A stretch of 64,000 nt of DNA, taken from assembly GCA_009746045.1 (NCBI GenBank), contig RPFO01001857.1, positions 62,001-126,000 of the forward strand, read 5' to 3'. Made by a program: the position numbers and the translations under genes. The notes below the pieces were generated by a model. It had not been told where the DNA came from and did no database searches. It worked only from the letters and a program-made list of their open reading frames with translations. This document shows positions 30,201 through 40,152 of the stretch, in pieces. Origin of the DNA: Mesostigma viride (taxonomy: Eukaryota; Streptophyta; Mesostigmatophyceae; Mesostigmatales; Mesostigmataceae). Each line of letters starts with the position of its first letter. Within the stretch, counting starts at the first letter, position 1.

Positions 30201-30863
30201 CCTCACAATCCCACAACCCCGTTCGAGCCCCTGGCCACAACGGGAGTGCCGCAATGGGTCATCCAACGGGTCCAAGAAAACCAACATGCAGAAGTAATTA
30301 AAGAACTCCGACGAAGGGCTATTCGTCTAGGAGTCATAAGGGGATCCCGTCAAGAGCTGTCAAAGATTGCGAAAAGCGAGAACGCCAATACGGCATCAGC
30401 AACGCCTCCTTCGAATGGAGCGGGCCCGTCCTCGGCTGTAGCCACGGGTGTGACACGGGGGTGGCAGACGGGGAGACGAATGGGAGGCAATTTTAACCAA
30501 GTGGATCCCACAGCGGAAGGAGTGAGGAGTGTTAGTCTCATCACAGATCCACGGGCTAGAGAAGAGATGGTCAGGAGCTTGTTGGAATGGTTGTACACGC
30601 ACACACCTGGCCTCGGAGATGTCGCAGAGGGGGCGCGACGAATCCAACCTTACGTGATGGGCATCGTCGATAGGGACCCAGCACAAATAGCTCAAGCGGT
30701 AGCACTTGACGTGGCTACCGCACAAGCCGATAGGGCATTGAGTTACGCGCAACAGGATTATCCACGCTTGGTGGCCACGTTGCGAGCGGCTATGCCTTAT
30801 CTAAGGACACTGGGCGAGACGGCATCCATCATTCAAACCGTTCAAGGTTTGGTAAAGCTATAA
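27255..30863 (+). CDS. Giant coiled-coil protein (1202 residues)
   Basis: Intact frame. Residues 1-35 are a folded-looking head (MMHTWFRPSDDFLVGGVVNG). Residues about 70-870 are almost continuous heptad coiled coil rich in E, K, Q and L. A hydrophobic Ala/Leu segment follows at about 890-915 (ALAIIAPLLLQAAASSMGMG), then a Pro-rich region. The last 120 residues are helical and basic, ending IQTVQGLVKL. There is no Walker motif, so it is not an SMC ATPase. The coil body is less GC-rich than neighbours and uses A/T-ending codons. A scaffold or filament role in the virion or factory is inferred from shape only. It overlaps the convergent cysteine desulfurase by 35 bp. Confidence 0.75.
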   Translation: MMHTWFRPSDDFLVGGVVNGVRAYDPWHRPSDLDMIKSEEVDVADSDDDAHKSVVAGMTATPSRDKLTEEERVKIAIAAATVEYKKQLDDMERKYRVKLSELETNQRTKLEGDVSAERERVTNKFKEEKERLLNEFKQRLDETRTESARTAEELNRLKESNKEFYQRVRSDMESKTAEIARLNDAMSSLNTEKTSLENHIAELELQAANGWKTASEARTERDALQKQLKDVNNRLSKETASGQRLREELETTQRAGEDLVNSLKRELADAQDAAQTAYNRDIGRLLKELTTLHVKKTNSEEGAKATINNMIKEKEEEIAELNAAHERILGEQQTRYETTIRQIEERNREASDQAAALETELRDEIGRLGESSHSMQHTIETMIERHAKETTITTSEINRLKDKLTTIEAEKQSLKEHIDQMNDQSLSNAYDGSEMERTLAVLRGKIAESDKHRELLYKNEQALLSQTAELQEKLSEVKSELEARVSAHKAEVRSVLDSQTLTLQQKEKEMERLREDKDALSRQHADVTSELEKARAEYNDLRSELGASREEHAAELKRVREEAEEQTRTANGALETLQQKHDMLSSVKEGLESELGQLQRQLETSSAETATRIAEKIQDVEEAKNIIQTRDRQLDEQGRLLREAMERQRQSDDTIVRIQNEKQAMEAKEEDMIKKNNELNKQTEDLTRKIKDNKNKMDGVKKRMRELLQTRNDESSTRITKISQEKQQIEQEYNTLKELHEKLRGQNDNLQTQLQKAGKEQDTLLRDLEKYKIAAHAIIEAESQELDTSRDRIKALERGLETARKVFDDFSIPRVDDLIEVNDIIRSWEYVVRSGHNDTTDVLDRLKELQETLTNQIRDSMRGYFKPDRKSQKDKTKQKTLINRGIKALAIIAPLLLQAAASSMGMGGSAPAVASTFTGLQNAATSVLGNLSPTPNYAPGAHQHPVTGPPARLQDDKGKAVMQPVQDPPPQSYNPFFTQLAIPHNPTTPFEPLATTGVPQWVIQRVQENQHAEVIKELRRRAIRLGVIRGSRQELSKIAKSENANTASATPPSNGAGPSSAVATGVTRGWQTGRRMGGNFNQVDPTAEGVRSVSLITDPRAREEMVRSLLEWLYTHTPGLGDVAEGARRIQPYVMGIVDRDPAQIAQAVALDVATAQADRALSYAQQDYPRLVATLRAAMPYLRTLGETASIIQTVQGLVKL

Positions 30864-31751
30864 TCCGGATCAAATGCGCGACTTCCTCTGCCGTCGTATA
30901 CGCGCTCAACCCGATGCGGACCGTGCCCATCTCCAGCTTCCGCGGCAGTCCGATGGCCTTCAGCGTCTCGCTGCGCCGCTTCAGATGACACGCCGACCCG
31001 GTCGAGATCGCGATCCCCCGTTTCGCCAACCGGGCGACGAGCGCGCGCGAACTGCGAACGGGAAGAGCGGCGCTCACCAGGTTCGGCAGGCGCCACTTCT
31101 CGTCCTTCGGCCCGTGGACGACCGCGCCCATCTTCTCCAGATCCGCCACGAGGCGTCCTCTCAGAGCCCGGATGCGCGCCACGTCCCTCCTCTCGTGGCG
31201 GCGGTTGACGCGCACGGCCTCCGCGAGCGCCGCGATCAGTGGCGGCGACTCCGTCCCGGGCCGCACGGCCCTCTCCTGTCCCCCGCCGTACGTGAGAGGG
31301 GCCAGACACGAAGGAGACTTGCGGAGGACCAGCGCGCCCACGCCCTTGACCGAGTGGATCTTGTGCCCGGACACGACGAAGCTGTCCAGACACCGAAACC
31401 CCCTGAGCGGGAACTTACCGGCCGCCTGCGTGGTGTCCGAGTGGAAATGGACGCGATCCCCGATGACACGCCGGATGGCGCACAGATCCTGGATCGTGCC
31501 GATCTCGTTGTTAGCGTAGATGATGCTCGCGAGCTTCACGCGCGATCCGTACTTGTCGACGGCCTCCCGGAGCGCCTCCATCTTCACGAACCCCTCCGCG
31601 TCCACGGGCAGCCGCACGATCGTGATCTTGTCCCCGTGTTCCTTCTTCAGATGCTCCAACGGCTTGATGCCCGCCGGGTGCTCGATCGCCGACGTCAGCA
31701 CGACGCCCTCGAACCCGTGTTTCTCCATGACGCCCTGCAACACGATGTTCA
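30829..31751 (-). pseudogene. NifS-type cysteine desulfurase, 3' part
   Basis: Encodes the large C-terminal portion of a class V aminotransferase. It has VHFHSDTTQAAGK with the PLP-ring Asp, FVVSGHKIHSVKGVGALV with the Schiff-base Lys, GGGQERAVRPGTES, and ISTGSACH with the catalytic Cys that takes sulfur from cysteine. NifS homologues occur in a few NCLDV lineages, including asfarvirus relatives. The N-terminal part lies at 37569-37814. Removing the retrotransposon and one GTTCA duplication rejoins the frame without other damage, so the gene was intact before insertion. It ends 35 bp inside the coiled-coil gene. Confidence 0.92.
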
Positions 31752-32232
31752 AGTTGGTTGGAGACCCATCTAGGGTCCACATGGGTCCTCAGAGATAGAG
31801 GATCTTGTACAGATTACTACAATATACTTTATTGTAGTATTGGGCCAATGGCTGTACTTCACTGGTACTCGCCAATGGGATAACGCCACGTAGAATGTGT
31901 GGGCGTCTCCCAGGCCTCCACGTCACCGGCTGGTCAAGGGCCGGTGTAGTCCTGTCAAGAGGACTGAGCCGACTATCGGCCCATCATGTATGCGCATCTG
32001 CCTTGGTACCTCCTAGAGGATTCTAGAAGTATCTAACACGTGGCATGCACTGAACTATATGGAATGCATGTCCACGTAGGATATTCAGCAAGACTGATGA
32101 AGGTGCCAAGCGCAACAGGTTCTTATGCGCAACGAAGACGAATTATGCGACAACGATAATAACGTAAAGAAATAAAGAAGAGCCTTTGTTTTATGCATAA
32201 CGCATCAAGCAAGATACCTTTTTATTGCAACT
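31752..32232 (+). repeat. 5' LTR (481 bp)
   Basis: Identical by eye to 37088-37568. Contains ATAAAGAAG and TTTTTATTG strings near its end that could serve as polyadenylation signals. Preceded by the GTTCA duplication. Confidence 0.93.
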
Positions 32233-33937
32233 TGTATTCATTGTCATTTCGACAACCGAGGGCAGTTTCCGTTAAAGCCTAGCCCGAGTGAGCATAGGCT
32301 TTGCCGAATTACTGTTGGCCCTGGCCCCGGTGAGCACAGGGACGACAGGACTAAATTTCGAGCCAGCGACCATGCGTACGTTATGGCTAGACGGAATTTA
32401 GAAGGCTCGGAATCTGACTCGGACAGCCTGCATCTAATTCGGTTTCGATTCTTCATCAAGCTGATGTGCTGTAACCAGTTTACATCAGCCGGTTCAGGCG
32501 TAGGGTGTATAAACTGGTTGATAGCACATGGTTGAAGAGATTTTCCCTTCTGAGCGGAATCTTTTTCAGCCTCGATTTGGATCCAAGCTGTTGGAATGTC
32601 AACGCAAGCCATCGAATCGTCAAGAACGGTTTGAATTGCGGTTTGTATTGCTTTGGTTTCGGCGGCCTGCATGCCTTTTGTCGACCATGCTCGCCGTCAG
32701 GCTGAATTGGATATCATGCTGCTTTGGATACTTACGAGTATCATGCATCATAAAAGGAAGTTGCTTTGTGTTTTGCAAAGGCGGTTGAGTGATGAACGAT
32801 TGGATTTCAGCATCATGCCTGGTTTCTCGGCAACATAAAGCGACGCTGTCTTTATTTCAACGAGCTTTTTTGCTATGGTAACGGATGTTTTCTGCATGTT
32901 ACTAATTGGCTCTTTTTCTTTTGGAAAGGCCGTGTGTGCTGTAAAGAGCTGGTTGGAAACCGTGGGGAAGGCTGGACATGTGCCTCAGGTGTGCCATGTT
33001 TTGTCTTTCCACCATGCAGGAAACAAGCCATGACAACACAAGTACACGCCCAGTGACGTGATGCTTATACGTAAGAAGCTGGAATATCCAAGCTGGAGCA
33101 AAGCCTGATTGAGATGCCAGCTGTGCCCCGGCCGTTGAGCACGGCGGTATTAAAATCCCGTCATTGTCTAGGGCCCCTGGGGAGGTTCCTAGTACATGGA
33201 CATATGTGCCCTGTGAGCATGTATATGATGGGATGGAACCCCTGGCAGTGAAGGCCTGCCAAGGCATAGCCCCCCACAAGAGGCTCGTTCCATTAATTAA
33301 CGCGGATTAATGATCCTCTCTGTTTATATAACCCCTACAGCGTCCTCATGGACGTTGATGAGAGTGGTTTCATGGCAGATGAGGGCTGCCAGGTGGTAGG
33401 GGCTCCAGCAGTAACCCCTACTGACCGTAAAGCTGCCCCGGTGAGCAGCAGTAAAAGTGCCCCTGTTTGTGGCATTCCTATCCATGCCTGGAATAAAAAG
33501 AGTACCCCAGAGGGAACTCTTTCTGTAAACAACACATGTGGATCTGCTCGTGTTTGAAGATAGATGCCACACAGTGTTGTCAATGCAGGTGCCCAAGTGA
33601 GCAACATATCTGTGAACAATACATGTGGTGCAGCTCCTGGTTGCAGCCAAGCACCCATTGATATTGTTAACAGTCAAGCTCCTCAGAGCAATAATCCTTG
33701 TTATATTGATAATAAAAACTTGGACTCTTGCTCTACCAGGAACGTGGATGCCCGTCCATGTCCTGAAGAGCCATCACCTAATGATTGATCTTAGGATTTT
33801 GGCTAACTCTGATCTGCCTTTCCTAAGGATTGTGGGTCGTGAAGATCATCAAGCCCAAGGCAAGGTTGACAGATATATACAGGAGCTTAAGAAGTTGGTA
33901 ATGTCTGGGGATTATCCTGAGATGTTTAAACCAACTT
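32233..33937 (+). other. Retrotransposon leader and degenerate gag-pol 5' region
   Basis: No long open frame spans this 1.7 kb. Short frames at 33348-33557, 33564-33788 and 33625-33981 are consistent with broken gag-pol sequence; the last includes a DRYIQELKKLVMSGDYPEMF segment. No zinc knuckle, protease triad or integrase HHCC/DDE motif could be recognised, so the region is deleted or decayed. Confidence 0.5.
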
Positions 33938-36819
33938 TTGCTGTCAGGTGTTTGGGTGCTGCAAGGTGGCCTCTACCCTGATGACATAATGCAGGCATGG
34001 AGTAAGCAGAGGTGGGCACAGTATGCTCATCTCTGTGAAAAGGATAAACAGAGAGGAGAATCATTAAAATTTGAGGTGGGAGACCAGGTGATCTTCCACA
34101 AAGAAAATGCTCCTGGTAAACGTGGTTATTGGCAGGGTCCAGGGACCATAACCTCAGTTGACCTGGAGATGAAAACTGCTGATGTGGTCTGGAATGGGAC
34201 CACTTATCATCTGGCTTGGAATAGATTGAAGAGAGATCCAATGAACGTTCAAGAAAATCCCCTGGAAATTATGGCCCCTGAAGAGGCACTTGGATCTCCC
34301 AATCTTTCCTGTCCACCTTTGGCCAGTGAACAGGCTGGACTCCAACTACCAGAAAGGGCGGCCTCCCATCAACTGGAGCCTACTACTCAGCAAGCTCAGC
34401 CTAAGACATTGACTGGGATATCACAGGATGATATGGATGAAGCTGACTTGTTGGATAATAGGGTGTCTGATCAGCACCGGAAGCTCCGGCCGTTGGAACA
34501 TGGGCTTGAGACCCCTGGGCAGGTGGATAACATATTTCAGTCTGAACAGCCAAAGCTTGGATCCAATTACCCTGGTAATAAGCCATTGCCCTTGGAGACT
34601 GATGGGATTCCAGCCCAAGGAAGACAAGCTGAGGAGGGGTTGTCCAGGTTGAACACTCAGCTCGGCAAGAGAGGCAATCCTCAAGAGCTTCGGGATATTG
34701 TAAAGAAGCTCAAGCCCTCACTAAAGATTGCCACAATAACTTCTCTTCCAGAGAAGGGCATGGACCTTGATGGCTTTGATGTGGATACCAAAGCAGAGGT
34801 CTCTGTCACCTCGCCCTTTAATGCTTTGCTGGATAAGTATTCCCTTGAACCCAGTCCATGGACTATTGTCCAAGACTTTGCGGGTAACACTGATCATCAA
34901 GTTCTTGGGAATATCACTATCCCATTCTTGGGTGAGTCTTTGACACTTTGTGTTGTTGATGGCTATAAGGGACCCACTCTCATTGGCCAGCCATTCTTGG
35001 TGACTCCCGGTGTTACCATTGTTGATGGCCCCAATAACACAAAGAGTCTCCTAAAAACCCATTGTGACCCAATTCCTCTGGAATCATTCAGATGTCTCTT
35101 GCCTCTTGAAATGTTCCAGAAGGCAAATTGGAAGACCGCCTGTGTCGGTTCAGTAAAAGGAGCAGAATGGGGAAGGGATATACCCCCAGCTTCTGAGCTG
35201 GTAGAACCCGCCCAGCTCAGTGTGACTTCTCTTGGTCTCACAAAAAGGTCATTTGCTGCTCATAGCCCCATGTCCTTTGATGATGTAGACCTGGATTGTC
35301 ACACTTTCGCTGGCCTTGAGGCCTGGCGACTAGCATTGGTGCGTGCGCTCCAGGAGTGGCAAACGCTGGATGTTTTTGAAGGCATTTCAGAACCTCCACC
35401 CAATGCTCAAATGCTTCAGTTGCGTTTTGTATGCAAGATGAAGAGCAAGCTTGGTGAGCCTCCCATACCAAACGCACGTCCAGTCGTGACCCAGTTCCAT
35501 GGTACTACAGACTTTGATAAGGAGGAGCTGTACACTCCTGGCCTGTCACATCCTGTTCTCAGGCTTATTCTTAGTCTGTACCTTGGTGCTTTGGACTATG
35601 GCTTGGATTATGGAGCAGAAATTGATGACTTCACCAGGGCCTTTTTGCATGGTGATCCTCAGGTGGCCAGAGCCACTTGGCAAGCTCAAAGACCCTGTTG
35701 TGTTAAGACCCCAGCATGCTGGATAGCTGAAGTAGGTCATCCCTACATGCAGCCTAAAGTGGGCTGGGAAGGACTGGTCAGCAGTCCAGTCATCTGGTAT
35801 GAAACCATTGCTCCTGCCATCCAGGAGAGATGTCAGATGCAACAATCTCATCTTGCTTATTGTCTCTTTGTGGGGCAATCCAAGGACAACCCACCTGGGC
35901 TACCTTACATGGAGATGATATGCAACGCATTGGTCCCAAGGGATGGTTGAATGAGACCTATAAAAGGCTCAATGACAAGTCCCCTATTGGTACCAGAGCA
36001 TGGTTTAGTAAAAACAGCCAGGTACCTTACTGTGGCATTGGCTGTACCCTTTTCCAGGATGACAAAGGATGGCATCTTAAGCTGCAATCGGCGAAGGGGT
36101 ATAAAGAAAAAGTAATAACTCAGTTGCCCAAGAGAGTAACTGAGGAGAATGCCCCTACGGTTAAAGGTCAACTGGGTTGGCTGGCTGCCACAACTAACCC
36201 TGACCTGGCAGTACAGAGTAGGATGCCAGACTCTGTTGTTGTAGGAGAAGGAAGGAGGCGCCTGGAGAGCTGCCTCAATGAATCTCCTGACTTGGTGTTG
36301 TCCGGTGTAGACTGGCATGGGCGTATCATCATAGACGCCTACACAGATGCTAGCCAAGAGTCTAGATCTGCCAACAAGATTGGTGCCAGAGCCGGATGCC
36401 TGATCACCATCAGGAATGAAGGCAAACAGCCCTCGTTGGTATACTGGTCCAGTAACCTTCAGAGGAGGCGGTTTGCTGGCATTGACACCGCTGAGTGCAG
36501 GGCATACGCCATGTGCATTCGCGATGCCATATACATAAGAGAGCTACTCTTATGGTGTCTGAGTCAGATAAGACCTCAACCTGTGATTGATGTCAGGGTT
36601 TATTGTGATAATAAGCCCGTGGTCTCTTTTATCAAGAATGAGAGGGCCACTACTACTGACTTGGACTACCTTGTGGCAAAGGAGTTGTCCAGCCACTGTA
36701 TAACCATACATCTGCCAGGACACTCAAATCCTGCTGATGCTATGACCAAGCTTCCACGACTGGCCCTTAATGGGTACCAGTTGCTGCGGTCCATGATGGC
36801 TGGGAAACCCTTGTCATGA
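33938..36819 (+). pseudogene. Copia-type pol remnant: integrase tail, reverse transcriptase, RNase H
   Basis: The first frame (to 35950) starts with an integrase C-terminal-like module (LKFEVGDQVIFHKEN, GYWQGPGTITSVD, YHLAWNRLKRD). It then has a possible retropepsin-like end (LIGQPFLVTPGVTIVDG) and RT fingers and palm (LRFVCKMKSK, ARPVVTQFHG, IDDFTRAFLHGD). The second frame (35830-36819) continues RT with WATLHGDDMQ, in place of YVDD, and ends in RNase H: DAYTDASQES, TAECRAYAM, VYCDNKPVVSF and HSNPADAMTKLP. The frame change lies at about 35830-35900. The order IN-RT-RH is that of Ty1/Copia, not Ty3. Confidence 0.85.
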
Positions 36820-37069
36820 GGAGTAATCTGGGAGCCTGAGCCTAATGCTCCTCCTGTAGGTTTTTATCCCCCTGGAGGTTTTGTCCTCTCTGGAGAAGAG
36901 GTTTTCCTTCAGATTTGGGTTTTCCCTACAGCAGGTTACACCAACCATGCAATGATGAGATGCAAACTCCATAAGACCCAAGTGAGTCCCCATTGCCCAC
37001 ATATGTGAAAGTGAACTGGCCAGGTGCGGCCGAACATCAATGAATACATCTAAGCCTTATCACTTTCAC

Positions 37070-37087
37070 AAGGGAAAGAATGGCTGG
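37070..37087 (+). other. Candidate polypurine tract
   Basis: AAGGGAAAGAATGGCTGG lies immediately before the 3' LTR, where plus-strand DNA synthesis would be primed. Confidence 0.6.
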
Positions 37088-37568
37088 AGTTGGTTGGAGA
37101 CCCATCTAGGGTCCACATGGGTCCTCAGAGATAGAGGATCTTGTACAGATTACTACAATATACTTTATTGTAGTATTGGGCCAATGGCTGTACTTCACTG
37201 GTACTCGCCAATGGGATAACGCCACGTAGAATGTGTGGGCGTCTCCCAGGCCTCCACGTCACCGGCTGGTCAAGGGCCGGTGTAGTCCTGTCAAGAGGAC
37301 TGAGCCGACTATCGGCCCATCATGTATGCGCATCTGCCTTGGTACCTCCTAGAGGATTCTAGAAGTATCTAACACGTGGCATGCACTGAACTATATGGAA
37401 TGCATGTCCACGTAGGATATTCAGCAAGACTGATGAAGGTGCCAAGCGCAACAGGTTCTTATGCGCAACGAAGACGAATTATGCGACAACGATAATAACG
37501 TAAAGAAATAAAGAAGAGCCTTTGTTTTATGCATAACGCATCAAGCAAGATACCTTTTTATTGCAACT
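37088..37568 (+). repeat. 3' LTR (481 bp)
   Basis: Same length and sequence as the 5' LTR. Followed directly by the second GTTCA target copy at 37569-37573. Confidence 0.93.
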
Positions 37569-37814
37569 GTTCATGCTCTCCGTGGCCCCCGACGTGAACA
37601 GGACGGACCGGACGGGGACGCGCAGATCGCGCGCGATGTCGGCCCGCGCCTTCTCGACGAGGGAGCGGGAAACCTTGCCGATCTCGTGGGAGGAGGACGG
37701 GTTACCGTACGTCTCCGCGACCCTGCGAAACACGTCCAACACGCAAGGATGCGGCCGTGTCGTCGAATTGTTATCCAGATAGATCTCCTTTCTCGCTTTC
37801 ATGCGCCTTTCCAT
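37569..37814 (-). pseudogene. NifS-type cysteine desulfurase, 5' part
   Basis: From ATG 37814 it encodes EIYLDNNSTTRPHPCVLDVF, then YGNPSSSHEIG and VLFTSGATESMN, the three N-terminal landmarks of IscS/NifS enzymes. The retrotransposon LTR follows, adding a short foreign tail before a stop at 37527. The remaining active-site parts lie 5.8 kb away at 30829-31751. No working enzyme can come from this locus in its present form. Confidence 0.92.
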
Positions 37815-37905
37815 AGTAGCAGCCACGCAAATAATGTGCGGATACCTTTCCTCGTGTCGTTCCTCTCGTAGGTTCGTTCGGCGAGACCAGAAAAAGATCC
37901 AGGGG

Positions 37906-38601
37906 ATGGGTATAAAAGCACGAGACGAGATGGGTAAGATCGTCGTGAAACCAGACACCAGCGCCGTCGCGGCCCCCGCCGCTCCCGTCGTCGAGACCAA
38001 GTCCCGCAAGAGGACCCGACGGTCCGTGGCCAAGACCGAGGTGGAGAACCTCGACGTCGTCGATATGGGTGTCATGAAAGAGACCCCGCGCGCCACCACC
38101 GCCCCTCTCCCTCCCCCGCGCCCGCTCCCCCCCACCCGCACTCGGGTCGGACGTGGAACCCTTCTCGATCCCCAACACGCTGGCGGAGAGCCACATCGCA
38201 TTTCTCCGGAGGAAGGCGGACGGCGCCGTCCACGTCGGCGCGCTGTTGTCCGCTCTTGGGGCAAAGTCCGAGGACGTGTTCGGGACGGACTCTTCCTGGA
38301 TCGCGCCCGAGGCGGTCGTGAAGGCGATGAAGAGCGACAAGCGCATGCGTCCGTTGCACGAGGCGTTCTCGGAGTCGATCGCCGTGCTCGAAGATCTGGA
38401 GGCGGACAAGGAGAACGACGTCCCGTTCCGCTGCGTCGACTTCTTGAAGGCCCGATACGGCCACGGAAACTTCGACGCCACGCACCTGATCCAGTTCGGG
38501 GGGCGGTGTACAAGGAGTACAAGAAGACGCACGGAACCGAACCCCCCACCCGCGAAAACAACGGGTACAAACTGTACTTCCGACGGGACATCCCCGTCTG
38601 A
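37906..38601 (+). pseudogene. Hypothetical protein, two frameshifts
   Basis: The first frame (from ATG 37906) is basic and Pro-rich (TKSRKRTRRSVAKTEVENLD). The middle frame (about 38150-38510) is a well-folded helical stretch (SESIAVLEDLEADKENDVPF, then CVDFLKARYGHGNFDATHLI). The last returns to the first frame with YKEYKKTHGTEPPTRENNGY ending RRDIPV at 38601. Shifts lie near 38150 and 38505, the latter in a G6 run. Joined length is about 230 residues. No family is recognised. Confidence 0.5.
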
Positions 38602-38737
38602 CATGCAGAGGGCCTTTGACGAGTGGCCTCAGCGACTGCTCGGTTGATCGATCCTATCCTACCGTGAAATGAGAAAACATGCGTTCCGACGTGAACGAAC
38701 CTCTAATTTTATTCATGAATATGTAATAATAAAGAAC

Positions 38738-39067
38738 ATGGTCGGACTCCTCCCATTACTCACACTCGTTTCCGGCGCGGTCGGGATCGGCGGCGCGTCC
38801 GCCGCGTGGCACTTGGATAGTAGGAGTCGAGACGCGCCGCGGATCCTCCGAGAGATGGAACTCCGCGAACGTAAAGAAGGCACGACGCCTCGGTCGCAGA
38901 TGGAGAGGGACGAAGGGATCCGATCCGCGCAGGAGGAGTTTCATAGGAAGCGAGCGACGTCCGTGACGATCGCGATCGCCGCCTTTTCGATATGCGCTGT
39001 CACCGGATACTTGTATTGGTACCAGAAGCACGGACCTCGCGCTCCCGCGTACGCGGGCTGGACTTAA
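38738..39067 (+). CDS. Small two-helix membrane protein
   Basis: 109 residues from ATG 38738. An N-terminal hydrophobic helix (LLPLLTLVSGAVGIGGASAA), a highly charged middle (LREMELRERKEG) and a second helix near residue 90 (VTIAIAAFSICAVTGYLYWY). Earlier in-frame starts were rejected because they add a stretch without conservation. It overlaps the convergent gene by 4 bp. No family is recognised. Confidence 0.55.
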   Translation: MVGLLPLLTLVSGAVGIGGASAAWHLDSRSRDAPRILREMELRERKEGTTPRSQMERDEGIRSAQEEFHRKRATSVTIAIAAFSICAVTGYLYWYQKHGPRAPAYAGWT

Positions 39068-39366
39068 CGACGGAACGCGGACCATGCGCCGACAAAGGCC
39101 GCGAAACCGAGGACGGAAGTGCACGCCATCTTGGCGTACCTCTTCCCGCCGGTGGCGGTGCTCGGGAACATGCCGGCGATCAGAGAGTCGGTCGCCGTGA
39201 ACACGCTCAGACCCATCATGACCGCGAGCGTGACGGCGAACATGGGCGCGAGCTTGCCGTCCTCGCGCACGAACCCGACCTTCTTGGCGGTAGCGGAGGC
39301 GGCGTCTCCGACGGACTCGGTGACCTTGTTGGCGACGTCCACGGGTGCGGTGATCACGCTCGCCAT
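39064..39366 (-). CDS. Small membrane protein
   Basis: 100 residues: a soluble amphipathic N-terminus (VANKVTESVGDAASATAKKV) and two hydrophobic helices (LAPMFAVTLAVMMGLSVFTA, and CTSVLGFAAFVGAW). A GATATAC string 8-14 bases upstream resembles the box seen before other genes. It is one of several adjacent small membrane proteins, as in NCLDV inner-membrane gene clusters. Confidence 0.55.
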   Translation of the reverse strand: MASVITAPVDVANKVTESVGDAASATAKKVGFVREDGKLAPMFAVTLAVMMGLSVFTATDSLIAGMFPSTATGGKRYAKMACTSVLGFAAFVGAWSAFRR

Positions 39367-39407
39367 CCGGAATGCGATATACTAACTCCTTCGACTTTTT
39401 TTTCGTC

Positions 39408-39737
39408 TCACACGAGCAGGGCCACGTAGTAGCTGCCGTACAAGACCGCGGCCATGACGAGGACGTTGAACCACCCGATGGCCGTCTTCAGACCCGACAT
39501 CCCGCCCTTGAGGAAGTTGTCGGTCATCGACACACACACGGCCGCCGCGAGCGCGCCCATGTTCAAGCCGTACCGCTCGCTCTTCACCTTCTCGCGCGCC
39601 TTGGCCCCCATGAGCGGGAACGCCAGGATCAGGGCGTAGGTGAAACTCTGCATCCGCAGGATGTGCATGGCGTCCTGGGTGAGATCGCCTGGCGTCAGCA
39701 GAGCCTTGAAGCCGGAGAGGATTTCGGATCCGGACAT
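39408..39737 (-). CDS. Small multi-pass membrane protein
   Basis: 109 residues from ATG 39737 (MSGSEILSGFKALLTPGDLT) with hydrophobic segments at about 30-45, 62-75 and 88-108 (FNVLVMAAVLYGSYYVALLV). GTATAC lies at 39739-39744, almost touching the start codon, so an even later transcription start or a leaderless message is possible. No family is recognised. Confidence 0.55.
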   Translation of the reverse strand: MSGSEILSGFKALLTPGDLTQDAMHILRMQSFTYALILAFPLMGAKAREKVKSERYGLNMGALAAAVCVSMTDNFLKGGMSGLKTAIGWFNVLVMAAVLYGSYYVALLV

Positions 39738-39780
39738 GGTATACACGGTACAGCGAAAAAAAAAAACTCGGAATAGGTAT

Positions 39781-40152
39781 ATGGCGCACGTAACGACAGA
39801 CACGCGAATCCACGACGGAAGCGTGCGATACGCCAGCGAGCCTCACAGACGCTTTTGCGAGGAAGGGGCGGCGTTCGATCACAAACCGTCGGTCGTCCAT
39901 CGCACGATCTCCGCGCACTACCCGAGATTAGAATCCCGTCACAGCGCGGTCGAGCCCGTGAGTCTCGCACGTCGTCCGTCGTGGATGCCGGAAAGGGAGA
40001 ACTCGATCGCGATCCATACGTTCACGCACGACCTCCTGGATCCGATGCTGTCCACCTTAACGGGGTACTCGCGAGGCAGCTTTTGGGATTTGGTCGACGA
40101 GAAATGGTTCCGCGATTGTCTGGAGTACCTGCGGACTGCCCCGCAGCTGGAC
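39781..40152 (+). pseudogene. ADP-ribosyltransferase-like gene, 5' part
   Basis: Encodes 124 N-terminal residues from ATG 39781, with CEEGAAFDHKPSVVHRTISA and FTHDLLDPMLSTLTGYSRGS. It ends at GAC, the last codon before the palindromic insert, and would hit a stop inside it after SYVK. The frame continues at 41039 when the insert and one TGGAC duplication are removed. No recognised domain in this part by itself; it may be a targeting or regulatory region for the transferase domain downstream. Confidence 0.75.

Larger units (their letters stand above)
31752..37568 (+). mobile_element. Copia-type LTR retrotransposon inserted in the cysteine desulfurase gene
   Basis: A 5817-bp element with two 481-bp LTRs (31752-32232 and 37088-37568) that read identical by eye. 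Ends are AGTTG and CAACT, a perfect 5-bp inverted repeat, and the duplicated target is GTTCA (31747-31751 and 37569-37573). The interior carries an integrase C-terminal-like segment, a Copia-type reverse transcriptase and RNase H on the plus strand, and a purine-rich AAGGGAAAGAATGG next to the 3' LTR. No gag or integrase catalytic core is recognised, and the polymerase has a frameshift, so this copy is probably dead, although its identical LTRs mean it inserted recently. Its internal region is clearly more AT-rich than the viral DNA around it. Confidence 0.95.

Noticed and set aside
27255-30863. SMC-type ATPase
   Set aside because: The coiled coil is long but there is no Walker A, Walker B or ABC signature at either end.
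15400-37568. Direct repeats as viral terminal repeats or genome ends
   Set aside because: They bound retroelement coding sequence, carry 5-bp target duplications and interrupt single genes.
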